Of a DNA stretch of 5,170 nucleotides, positions 1 through 5,170 are shown piece by piece. The translations under genes were made by a program, and so were the position numbers. The first letter of the stretch is position 1. Each line of letters begins with the position of its first letter. The stretch covers positions 1 through 5,170 of the forward strand of contig JAHEIV010000247.1 in assembly GCA_024639205.1 (NCBI GenBank), in the 5' to 3' direction. Origin of the DNA: Deltaproteobacteria bacterium (GTDB lineage Bacteria > Desulfobacterota > Desulfobacteria > Desulfobacterales > SG8-13). The notes beneath the pieces are model-generated. The model had not been told where the DNA came from, made no database searches, and was given only the letters and a program-made list of their open reading frames with translations.

Positions 1-358
1 CCATGGCCCCGGCCAGAAAGCGCAGGGTCATCTGGTAATTGGAATAATCCTCAACGGCAATGGTCCCGGCTTCCACGGCTTTTCGGAACCGAATGCAGGT
101 GGGAGCAAAGCGCCCGCTGCCCGCATAAGCGATCTCCAATCCGGCAACGCACCCGGCACCGACCAGTTCGTCCACCCCCTGACCGTTGGAATGGGCATAC
201 AGGTGCAGGTTGCGAATCCGTTGACGAATGATCTCGTATACGGCAGCCATGGGATTGCGATTGATGGTAAACCCACCGATGGAAAGGTGACAGCCATCGG
301 TTACGTGGCGCCGGACGGCTGCGGACAGATTCATTACTTTGTCATCTGTGGTATTCAT
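1..358 (-). CDS. gctA: CoA-transferase family I subunit A, glutaconate CoA-transferase-like (partial, 3' end outside window)
   Basis: The first 119 codons, read from ATG at 358-356, are open to the window edge, so the C-terminal part of a protein usually near 300 residues is missing. The N-terminus fits the family I CoA-transferase alpha subunit: SIGGFTINRNP (residues 26-36), AAVYEIIRQ (38-46), a conserved FRKAVEAG (91-98) and VEDYS (102-106), in the order seen in Acidaminococcus GctA. Such enzymes are soluble A/B heteromers that move CoA from a donor such as acetyl-CoA to an acid; the catalytic glutamate lies on subunit B, so its absence here is expected. GAGGA eight bases before the ATG supports this start; Met9 is a weaker alternative. 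It lies 63 bases downstream of the IclR gene on the same strand and is probably co-transcribed. Substrate (glutaconate, glutarate or another acid) is inferred from the divergent glutaryl-CoA dehydrogenase; family membership is firm, substrate is not. Confidence 0.85.
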   Translation of the reverse strand, partial: MNTTDDKVMNLSAAVRRHVTDGCHLSIGGFTINRNPMAAVYEIIRQRIRNLHLYAHSNGQGVDELVGAGCVAGLEIAYAGSGRFAPTCIRFRKAVEAGTIAVEDYSNYQMTLRFLAGAM

Positions 359-421
359 CGCCGCATTCCTCGCATGGTTTTTGATCAATGATACCGGCAG
401 CAATCCTGGGCAAACCGGCTG

Positions 422-1195
422 TCATGCTCCGTACCCCATGGCTCGCGAGCACGTTCGTGCCGCCTGAATGAGTTCCCGCGTGCAGGCTTCCCGGTGCCGC
501 CGAATGGTAAAACGCAGTTCAGGAATGGCTAAGCTGACCGCTGCCAGTACCATACCGTCGTGCCCTAAAATGGGGGCGCTCAGGGAACCCAGACCCGGCG
601 TACGTTCACCGAGACTGCGTGCATATCCCCGTTTTTTCGTCAAGGCGATCTCGGCTCCCAATCGATCCATTTCGGTGATGGTGTCGGCGGTCAGCGGATC
701 CAAATTCACCTGGCGCAGGTAGCTCTCGATGAAATCGGGGGAACTGAACGACAGCAGGCACTTTGAAGAAGCGCCGGCGTAAAGCGGTGAGCGATTGCCG
801 ATCGGCATGCTGGCCTTCAGCGGGAGCGTCGACTCCAATCGGTGGATACAGATACGCTCTATACCGTCGACGACGTTTAGATGGACGGTCTCCTGTGTGC
901 GGCCATGCAGTTGCTCCATCAAGGGCAACGCCGCCTTTTCCACCGGGTAAGAATTTTGCAGCACGTCAAGGAGCTGAAAGTAAATGTGACCCAGTCGATA
1001 CTGCCGCGTTTTAGGGTCCTGACTGACAAATCCATATTTTTTCAACGTTTGCAGGGATCGCTGCACCGTCGCCGGGCTGAAACCGAGATGCGAACTTAGT
1101 TCGCGAACCCCCCAGGCCGGTTGGAGCGCCCGGAATGCCAGCAGAATTTTTAGTGCTTTTTCGACAGAATTTGGACTTGACGCCGTTCGTTTCAT
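422..1195 (-). CDS. IclR-family transcriptional regulator
   Basis: This 257-residue protein has the usual IclR-family length and layout. Residues 10-21 (SVEKALKILLAF) open the N-terminal winged helix-turn-helix, and residues 29-57 (from GVRELSSHLG to LKKYGFV) form the helix-turn-helix, followed by the wing (YRLG, 66-69). The C-terminal effector-binding domain spans about 75-250, with typical GASSKCLLSF (141-150) and a GYARSLGER...GLGSLSAPILG stretch (190-211). It should be a cytoplasmic dimer or tetramer binding a small acid or acyl-CoA ligand. The gene is divergent from the glutaryl-CoA dehydrogenase operon and upstream of the CoA-transferase gene, so it likely controls both; the ligand is unknown. 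The start has no Shine-Dalgarno sequence, and an IclR-like palindrome sits five bases before the ATG, suggesting autoregulation. No other ATG, GTG or TTG start is available in frame before an upstream TAA near 1220-1222. Confidence 0.95.
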   Translation of the reverse strand: MKRTASSPNSVEKALKILLAFRALQPAWGVRELSSHLGFSPATVQRSLQTLKKYGFVSQDPKTRQYRLGHIYFQLLDVLQNSYPVEKAALPLMEQLHGRTQETVHLNVVDGIERICIHRLESTLPLKASMPIGNRSPLYAGASSKCLLSFSSPDFIESYLRQVNLDPLTADTITEMDRLGAEIALTKKRGYARSLGERTPGLGSLSAPILGHDGMVLAAVSLAIPELRFTIRRHREACTRELIQAARTCSRAMGYGA

Positions 1196-1199
1196 ATTG

Positions 1200-1214
1200 T
1201 AAAACAGTGTTTCA
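1200..1214. promoter_or_regulatory. Candidate IclR-family operator (autoregulation)
   Basis: The sequence TAAAACAGTGTTTCA is an odd-centred palindrome about position 1207: AAACA and TGTTT are perfect arms, and one further pair matches after a single mismatch. Read on the minus strand, AATGAAACAcTGTTTTA resembles the KdgR operator, whose consensus is built on TGAAACA/TGTTTCA; KdgR is an IclR-family protein. It falls just after the predicted start of transcription of the IclR gene and five bases before its ATG, so a bound dimer would block transcription or elongation. Binding by this particular regulator is inference. Confidence 0.5.
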
Positions 1215-1225
1215 TTTTTTTACTC

Positions 1226-1255
1226 AATATGGCAGATGTCGTTCAGGATTGTCAA
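1226..1255 (-). promoter_or_regulatory. Predicted sigma70-type promoter of the IclR gene
   Basis: On the minus strand a perfect TTGACA (1255-1250) is followed after 18 bases by CATATT (1231-1226), which matches four of six -10 positions. Transcription would start near 1219 and give a leader of only about 24 bases, which contains the candidate operator at 1200-1214. Confidence 0.5.
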
Positions 1256-1298
1256 GGAGATTTGTTTGCGAAGGATCAGGCGCGGCTTTGAAGGGGAG

Positions 1299-1312
1299 TG
1301 GGGAATGCCCCA
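1299..1312. repeat. Small perfect inverted repeat upstream of the catabolic promoter
   Basis: TGGGG AATG CCCCA has perfect five-base arms. It ends 15 bases before the -35 box at 1328, a place where an activator could bind. CGCGG (1281-1285) and CCGCG (1314-1318) form outer arms around it. It has no T-tract and would not act as a terminator. Function unknown; short repeats like this can arise by chance. Confidence 0.3.
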
Positions 1313-1327
1313 TCCGCGTGAAAACAC

Positions 1328-1357
1328 TTGACAACGAAATACAGACGTAGCTATATG
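1328..1357 (+). promoter_or_regulatory. Predicted sigma70-type promoter of the glutaryl-CoA dehydrogenase operon
   Basis: A perfect TTGACA (1328-1333) is followed after 18 bases by TATATG (1352-1357), four of six -10 positions. Transcription would start near 1364, giving a leader of roughly 170 bases before the ATG at 1537. The -10 box lies inside the 19-base dyad at 1347-1365, which argues that the promoter is repressible. Confidence 0.55.
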
Positions 1358-1365
1358 GTAGCTAC
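1347..1365. promoter_or_regulatory. Perfect 19-base dyad over the -10 box, candidate operator
   Basis: GTAGCTATATGGTAGCTAC consists of perfect seven-base arms (GTAGCTA / TAGCTAC) around TATGG. The arm core AGCT is itself self-complementary, so the site also reads as two GTAGCTA direct repeats 11 bases apart, about one helical turn. It covers the -10 box and the predicted start site, the classic place for a repressor. It does not resemble the palindrome at 1200-1214, so it may belong to a different regulator encoded elsewhere. Confidence 0.55.
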
Positions 1366-1421
1366 ATTTCGGCCAAATTGCCGGTAAGACACCGCTGCAG
1401 AAATCGAAGTGCTGATCGGGT

Positions 1422-1445
1422 TGCCGAAGGAACCATCTTTCGGCA
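1422..1445 (+). other. Hairpin in the 5' leader of the catabolic operon
   Basis: TGCCGAAGG (1422-1430) and CTTTCGGCA (1437-1445) pair over nine bases with one G-U, closing a six-base loop AACCAT. No U-run follows, so it is not an intrinsic terminator by itself. It lies in the predicted long leader, about 90 bases before the start codon. A structural or stability role is possible; I recognise no known riboswitch. Confidence 0.35.
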
Positions 1446-1522
1446 TCGATCGACCCTGACAGACCGATGACGATTGTAAGGCATGCGCGTGCCGCCGGCA
1501 ATACGGATATAACCGTTGACGC

Positions 1523-1530
1523 AAGGAGGA
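1523..1530 (+). promoter_or_regulatory. Ribosome binding site that fixes the dehydrogenase start
   Basis: AAGGAGGA stands six bases before ATG at 1537. This decides for ATG 1537 over the in-frame TTG at 1516, which lies upstream of the site and has no such sequence of its own. Confidence 0.9.
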
Positions 1531-1536
1531 TACCCG

Positions 1537-2700
1537 ATGGAATTTGCGCTGTCAGAAGAACTCGAAATACTCCGATCGACTGTTGCGGATTTCGCAGCCG
1601 AACAGATCGCCCCGCATGCAGACGACTGGGATTCCCGCCATTACCTCCCCTATGAGGAAGCCATCAAACCGATGGGAGAGCTGGGCCTGTTCGGCACCGT
1701 AATACCCGAAGAGTTCGGAGGGTCTGAGATGGGCTGGCTGGCGGCCATGATCATCACCGAGGAAATCGCAAAAGCCTCCAGTTCTCTGCGAGTACAAATC
1801 AACATGCAGGCGCTGGGCTGCGCTTACACGATCTTCAAATACGGCAGCGATGAGCTCAAGAAGAAATACATCCCAAGGCTGGTAAGTGCCGAGCATGTGG
1901 GCGGATTCGCCATGACCGAACCGGATGCGGGCTCCGACGTGATGGCCATGCGATCCACGGCGGAAGACAAGGGTGACCACTGGGTGCTGAACGGATCCAA
2001 AACCTGGATTTCCAATGCCCACGTAGCCGACGTGGTCATCTACTATGCATACACGGATCGATCGAAGACCTCCAAGGGGCTGTCGGCATTTGTTGTGGAG
2101 TTGAAAAACTTCAACGGCGTGAAAACCTCGGAATTGGAAAAAATGGGTTCCTTTTCCTCACCCACCGGTGAAATCTACCTGACCGACACCCGCGTACCGA
2201 AAGAGAACCTTCTGGGAAACCCCGGAGACGGCACGAAAATTCTTTTCAGCTCTCTCAATCAGACCCGCCTGTCGGCCGCCGCCGGTGCGGTAGGTGTCGC
2301 CCAGGCCTGCCTGGACCAGGCGGTCAACTACTGCAAGGAACGCAAGCAGTTCGGCAAGCCGATCGGCGAGTTTCAGATGAATCAGGACTTGATCGCCCAG
2401 ATGTCGGCCGAAATCGAAGCAGCCCGCCTGCTGGTTTACAAGGCCGCCTGGGCCAAGGACCAGGGACGGCTGGAAAATGGGCTGGATGTAGCCCAGGCCA
2501 AATATTTTGCCGGTGAAGTGGTTACCAAGTGCGCCAACTACGCGATGCGTATACTGGGTGCCTACGGGTACTCGACAGAATATCCGGTTGCCCGTTTTTA
2601 CCGGGATACGCCGACTTACACCATGGTGGAGGGCTCGGCCAACATCTGTAAATGGATCATCGCGCTGGATCAGCTGGGCGTGCGAAAGGCAAACCGCTAA
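1537..2700 (+). CDS. gcdH: Glutaryl-CoA dehydrogenase, predicted non-decarboxylating (acyl-CoA dehydrogenase family)
   Basis: This 387-residue FAD enzyme should oxidise glutaryl-CoA to glutaconyl-CoA in the cytoplasm and pass two electrons to ETF. Domains follow the family: helical N-terminal (1-120), beta middle with signature AMTEPDAGSD (125-134) and TWISN (156-160), and helical C-terminal with RKQFGKPIG (269-277) and ILGAYGYSTEYPVARFYRD (339-357). The catalytic base is Glu365 in MVEGS. Arg85 (SSLRVQ) matches the arginine that holds the distal carboxylate in glutaryl-CoA dehydrogenases (Arg94 in human). Residue 364, before the base, is Val; decarboxylating enzymes have Tyr there, and the Tyr-to-Val exchange is the reported mark of the Desulfococcus non-decarboxylating type. 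The C-terminal third looks very close to that enzyme from memory. It heads a likely operon with ETF-quinone oxidoreductase 48 bases on. Another acyl-CoA substrate cannot be excluded by eye. Confidence 0.88.
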   Translation: MEFALSEELEILRSTVADFAAEQIAPHADDWDSRHYLPYEEAIKPMGELGLFGTVIPEEFGGSEMGWLAAMIITEEIAKASSSLRVQINMQALGCAYTIFKYGSDELKKKYIPRLVSAEHVGGFAMTEPDAGSDVMAMRSTAEDKGDHWVLNGSKTWISNAHVADVVIYYAYTDRSKTSKGLSAFVVELKNFNGVKTSELEKMGSFSSPTGEIYLTDTRVPKENLLGNPGDGTKILFSSLNQTRLSAAAGAVGVAQACLDQAVNYCKERKQFGKPIGEFQMNQDLIAQMSAEIEAARLLVYKAAWAKDQGRLENGLDVAQAKYFAGEVVTKCANYAMRILGAYGYSTEYPVARFYRDTPTYTMVEGSANICKWIIALDQLGVRKANR

Positions 2701-2702
2701 AC

Positions 2703-2717
2703 CGGCACTTCGTGCCG
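2703..2717 (+). other. Intercistronic hairpin
   Basis: CGGCAC TTC GTGCCG forms a six-bp stem three bases after the dehydrogenase stop codon and 31 bases before the next ATG. There is no T-run after it, so it is unlikely to stop transcription; it may protect the upstream mRNA end or tune expression between the two genes. Confidence 0.4.
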
Positions 2718-2748
2718 ATGTTCCAACAGTAATCGGAAAAGGAGAATC

Positions 2749-4419
2749 ATGGATCGATCTCGCGAAATATTTCCCTTTGATGTACTCTTTGTCGGAGGCG
2801 GTCCGGCGAACCTGGCAGGCGCCATTCACCTGCTGCAACTGGCGCAGCAAAAAAGTTTGCAAATCGAGGTGGGGCTGATCGAAAAGGGGGATTCCATTGG
2901 ATCGCACTCCCTCAGCGGGGCCATCCTCGATCCGATCGCCCTGAAAGAGCTGATTCCCGATTATTTGGAAAAAGGCTTTCCGGTGGAAACCGCCGAATGC
3001 CGCGATACTTTTTTTTACCTGACACCCGGGGGAAAGATGTCCGTACCTTTCACACCCGGTTACATGCACAACAATGGCTGCTCTATCATCAGCATTTCAA
3101 AGTTCACCCGCTGGCTGGCGGAGCGGGCCGAGCGACTCGGCCTGAACCTGTTCCCCGGATTTGCCGGAACCGAACTGCTGTTGGATGAAGCCGAAAATTG
3201 TGTCCTTGGGGTCGGCACGGGGGACAAGGGCATAGACAAAGACGGTAAACAAAAACCGAATTTCGAGGCCGGCATCGATCTGACAGCGAAAGTGACGGTC
3301 TTTGGTGAAGGTACCCGAGGTAGCCTCATCCGGGATGTACAGGCCAAATTGGGCATTTTCAACGACCGGATGCCGCAGGTTTTCGAGACCGCAGTCAAAG
3401 AAGTGATCGAAATTTCGGCATCCTCCCCGTTTCTTTCCCTCGGGAAAACCGTTTTGCACACCTTCGGCTATCCGTTGGGTATGGACACCAAGGGCGGAGG
3501 TTTTCTCTACAAAATGAAGGATAACCGTATCTCGCTTGGCCTGGTGGTGAGCCTCGACTATGAAGATCCGCAGCTGGAACCGTATGAAGCATTTCTGCGC
3601 TTCAAAAAACACCCCTTGATCGCCGACATCATCAAAGGCGGCAAGGTGGTTCAGCAGGGTGCCAAAACCCTGCCCGTGGGTGGGTACTACACCATGCCGC
3701 AACTGTCCGCCAATGGGGCCATTTTTGTCGGAGACAGCGCCTCGATGCTCAACCCCCAGCGCCTGAAAGGCATCCACACGGCAATGAAGTCCGGGATGCT
3801 GGCTGCTGAAACCATCGTCCAGGCACTGGAAAAACAGGACTTCTCCCGTGACTGTCTCTGCTCTTATGATACCGCGGTGAAACACAGCTGGATCGAATCC
3901 GAACATTACAGGGCTCGCAATTTTTCACAGGCGCTTTCCCGGAAAGGCTGGGGCAAGTTCCTGCATATCGGTGCGCAGTATGTGACCGGCGGCAGGGGAA
4001 TCACCGATCCGATGCCGATTACCGAAGACGACGGCACGCTGAAAAAACTACCCGGCAATCCGATAACGCAAGGGGCGGCAAGCGGTCTGGACAATCTGGA
4101 CGGTGAACTGTACGTGGACAAACTCACCGGCGTCTATCTTTCCGGAACCCAGCATGAGGAAGATCAGCCCTGTCACCTTCTGGTTCATGACACCGATCTT
4201 TGCGTCACCCGGTGCCATGAGGAGTATCAAAATCCGTGCACGCGATTTTGTCCTGCGCAGGTATATGAAATAGTGGAAGATCCTCCCGGCGCAAGAAAGC
4301 TGCATCTCAATCCCTCCAATTGCCTGCATTGCAAGACATGCGAAATAAAGGACCCCTATAAGAATATCACCTGGACGTGCCCCGAAGGAGGGGGCGGTCC
4401 GCGGTATACAATCGTATGA
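2749..4419 (+). CDS. Electron transfer flavoprotein:quinone oxidoreductase (ETF-QO)
   Basis: This 556-residue enzyme carries electrons from reduced ETF to membrane quinone (menaquinone, if the host is a deltaproteobacterium). The FAD-binding fold opens with DVLFVGGGPANLAG (11-24); the quinone-site region follows, and IFVGDSASMLNPQRLKGIHT (325-344) closes the FAD domain. The C-terminus is the ETF-QO ferredoxin-like domain with Cys501, Cys525, Cys528 and Cys531 as expected [4Fe-4S] ligands, ending in PEGGGGP (545-551). Length is normal for a bacterial member without a transit peptide; it should sit on the inner face of the membrane as a monotopic protein. Unlike the human enzyme it has extra Cys485, Cys489, Cys497 and Cys544 near the cluster. 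The start is supported by AAAAGGAG four bases before ATG. FixC relatives are less likely, since FixC lacks the fused ferredoxin domain. ETF subunit genes are not in the window. Confidence 0.96.
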   Translation: MDRSREIFPFDVLFVGGGPANLAGAIHLLQLAQQKSLQIEVGLIEKGDSIGSHSLSGAILDPIALKELIPDYLEKGFPVETAECRDTFFYLTPGGKMSVPFTPGYMHNNGCSIISISKFTRWLAERAERLGLNLFPGFAGTELLLDEAENCVLGVGTGDKGIDKDGKQKPNFEAGIDLTAKVTVFGEGTRGSLIRDVQAKLGIFNDRMPQVFETAVKEVIEISASSPFLSLGKTVLHTFGYPLGMDTKGGGFLYKMKDNRISLGLVVSLDYEDPQLEPYEAFLRFKKHPLIADIIKGGKVVQQGAKTLPVGGYYTMPQLSANGAIFVGDSASMLNPQRLKGIHTAMKSGMLAAETIVQALEKQDFSRDCLCSYDTAVKHSWIESEHYRARNFSQALSRKGWGKFLHIGAQYVTGGRGITDPMPITEDDGTLKKLPGNPITQGAASGLDNLDGELYVDKLTGVYLSGTQHEEDQPCHLLVHDTDLCVTRCHEEYQNPCTRFCPAQVYEIVEDPPGARKLHLNPSNCLHCKTCEIKDPYKNITWTCPEGGGGPRYTIV

Positions 4420-4453
4420 AACATCACAGAAAATAAACAATCAGGAGGACCCT

Positions 4454-5170
4454 ATGAAAGAAGTTGTAATTTTGGGAGCCGCCCGGACCGCCGGCGGCAA
4501 GTTCGGTGGCTCGTTAAAGCCGTTGACCGCGCCTGAATTCGGCGCTCAGGTGGTGGCGGAAACCATAAAACGATCCGGCATTTCGCCGGAAACCATCGAT
4601 CAGACCATTTTCGGCAATGCCTGGCAGGCCGGTGTCGGACCGAACCCGGCCCGTCTCACCGCCGTAAAGGGCGGGGTGCCGGAAGATGCACCGGCTGTAT
4701 CCGTCAATGTGCGGTGCGGTTCCAGTATCCAGGCCTTGATCATGGGTAGCCAGGCCATCAAGGCCGGTGACGTGAATACCGTGCTGGTGGGTGGTACTGA
4801 AAGTTCCAACAATGTACCTTACGCACTGGCAGGAGCCCGTTGGGGATACCGCATGGGCAAGGGGTCGCTGCTGGATTTGATGCACCATGACGGTTTTCAA
4901 TGCCCGCTGGGCGGTGGTCTGATGGGTGAACTCACCGACGCATACGCCAAAGACTTGAACATCAGCCGGGAGGATCAGGACAGCTTTGCAGCCGATAGTC
5001 ACAACAAAACCGAGGATGCCGTAAAGGCCGGAAAGTTCGAAGAAGAAATTGTTCCCATCGAAATTCCGGGCCGCAAGGGAGCAGTCACGGTCTTTAAGGA
5101 TGAAGAGATTTACCGGGCGGGGGTAACGGCCGATTCATTGGCCAAGCTGCGGCCGGTGTTTAACCGGGAC
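4454..5170 (+). CDS. Thiolase (acetyl-CoA acetyltransferase type), partial, 3' end outside window
   Basis: The first 239 codons of a protein normally near 390-400 residues are present and open to the window edge. The N-terminus KEVVILGAARTAGGKFGGSL (2-21), NAWQAGVGPNPAR (55-67) and the nucleophile Cys88 in VNVRCGSSIQA (84-94) identify a thiolase; GGTESSNNVPY (113-123), GARWGYRMG (127-135) and NISREDQDSFA (169-179) follow in the usual order. The catalytic His and second Cys would lie beyond the window. The Cys context (RCGSS rather than the common VCGSG) is slightly atypical. It would cleave acetoacetyl-CoA, or another 3-oxoacyl-CoA, with CoA. AGGAGG stands five bases before the ATG. The 34-base AT-rich gap after ETF-QO shows no terminator, so it likely belongs to the same transcript and supplies the last step from crotonyl-CoA to acetyl-CoA. 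Confidence 0.95.
   Translation, partial: MKEVVILGAARTAGGKFGGSLKPLTAPEFGAQVVAETIKRSGISPETIDQTIFGNAWQAGVGPNPARLTAVKGGVPEDAPAVSVNVRCGSSIQALIMGSQAIKAGDVNTVLVGGTESSNNVPYALAGARWGYRMGKGSLLDLMHHDGFQCPLGGGLMGELTDAYAKDLNISREDQDSFAADSHNKTEDAVKAGKFEEEIVPIEIPGRKGAVTVFKDEEIYRAGVTADSLAKLRPVFNRD

Larger units (their letters stand above)
1196..1536. other. Divergent intergenic control region
   Basis: These 341 bases separate the start of the IclR gene (minus) from the glutaryl-CoA dehydrogenase gene (plus). I see no convincing coding sequence. They hold two outward-facing promoter candidates with -35 boxes 72 bases apart, three inverted repeats that could be operators, and a long leader for the plus-strand operon with one good hairpin. 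Each is listed separately. Confidence 0.8.

Noticed and set aside
28..297. 89-codon minus-strand frame inside the CoA-transferase gene
   Set aside because: The frame starting at 358 on the same strand gives clear CoA-transferase motifs; this one is an out-of-frame shadow with no recognisable features.
1220..1501. 93-codon minus-strand frame in the intergenic region
   Set aside because: It lacks a family-like sequence, crosses both promoters and operator candidates, and would end just before the IclR gene; non-coding control DNA explains the region better.
1516..1536. TTG start giving a dehydrogenase seven residues longer
   Set aside because: AAGGAGGA lies downstream of the TTG and is ideally placed for ATG 1537, and MEFALSEELE is the usual family N-terminus.
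2703..2717. Intrinsic terminator between the dehydrogenase and ETF-QO genes
   Set aside because: The stem is only six base pairs and is followed by ATGTTCCAAC, with no T-run; the close spacing suggests one transcript.
2158..3069. 303-codon minus-strand frame
   Set aside because: It spans antisense to the dehydrogenase, the gap and ETF-QO; its translation shows no domain, and the plus-strand genes are unambiguous.
3097..3906. 269-codon minus-strand frame inside ETF-QO
   Set aside because: It is a shadow frame in GC-rich coding sequence, without motifs of its own.
4514..5002. 162-codon minus-strand frame inside the thiolase
   Set aside because: It is antisense to highly conserved thiolase sequence including the active-site region, with no supporting motif.

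Overview
The window reads as a piece of an anaerobic dicarboxyl-CoA / aromatic-degradation locus, most likely from a sulfate-reducing or related deltaproteobacterium (Desulfobacterales-like). This assignment rests on protein style, not on any database search. The acyl-CoA dehydrogenase closely resembles, from memory, the non-decarboxylating glutaryl-CoA dehydrogenase of Desulfococcus. It is followed by its own electron-transfer-flavoprotein:quinone oxidoreductase and a thiolase. Base composition is moderately GC-rich and even, and I saw no mobile elements, RNA genes or CRISPR.

Layout. On the minus strand, an IclR-family regulator (422-1195) is followed 63 bases downstream by the first 119 codons of a CoA-transferase subunit A of the glutaconate CoA-transferase type (358 down to 1, running off the window). 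On the plus strand, after a 341-base divergent control region (1196-1536), come glutaryl-CoA dehydrogenase (1537-2700), ETF-quinone oxidoreductase (2749-4419) and the first 239 codons of a thiolase (4454-5170, open at the window end). Gaps of 48 and 34 bases and a good ribosome binding site before each gene suggest one operon.

The control region holds two back-to-back sigma70-like promoters, each with a perfect TTGACA box and an 18-base spacer. It also holds an IclR/KdgR-like palindrome beside the regulator's start codon, a perfect 19-base dyad lying over the -10 box of the catabolic promoter, and a leader of about 170 bases with a 9-bp hairpin.

Proposed function. The CoA-transferase would activate glutarate or glutaconate. 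The dehydrogenase would oxidise glutaryl-CoA to glutaconyl-CoA without releasing CO2, since it has Val where decarboxylating enzymes have Tyr just before the catalytic Glu. Electrons would pass via ETF (not in the window) to the membrane quinone oxidoreductase. A separate glutaconyl-CoA decarboxylase (not in the window) would make crotonyl-CoA, and after hydration and oxidation the thiolase would split acetoacetyl-CoA to acetyl-CoA. The least expected point is that the quinone oxidoreductase carries extra cysteines around its ferredoxin-like C-terminus, enough for a possible second iron-sulfur cluster.
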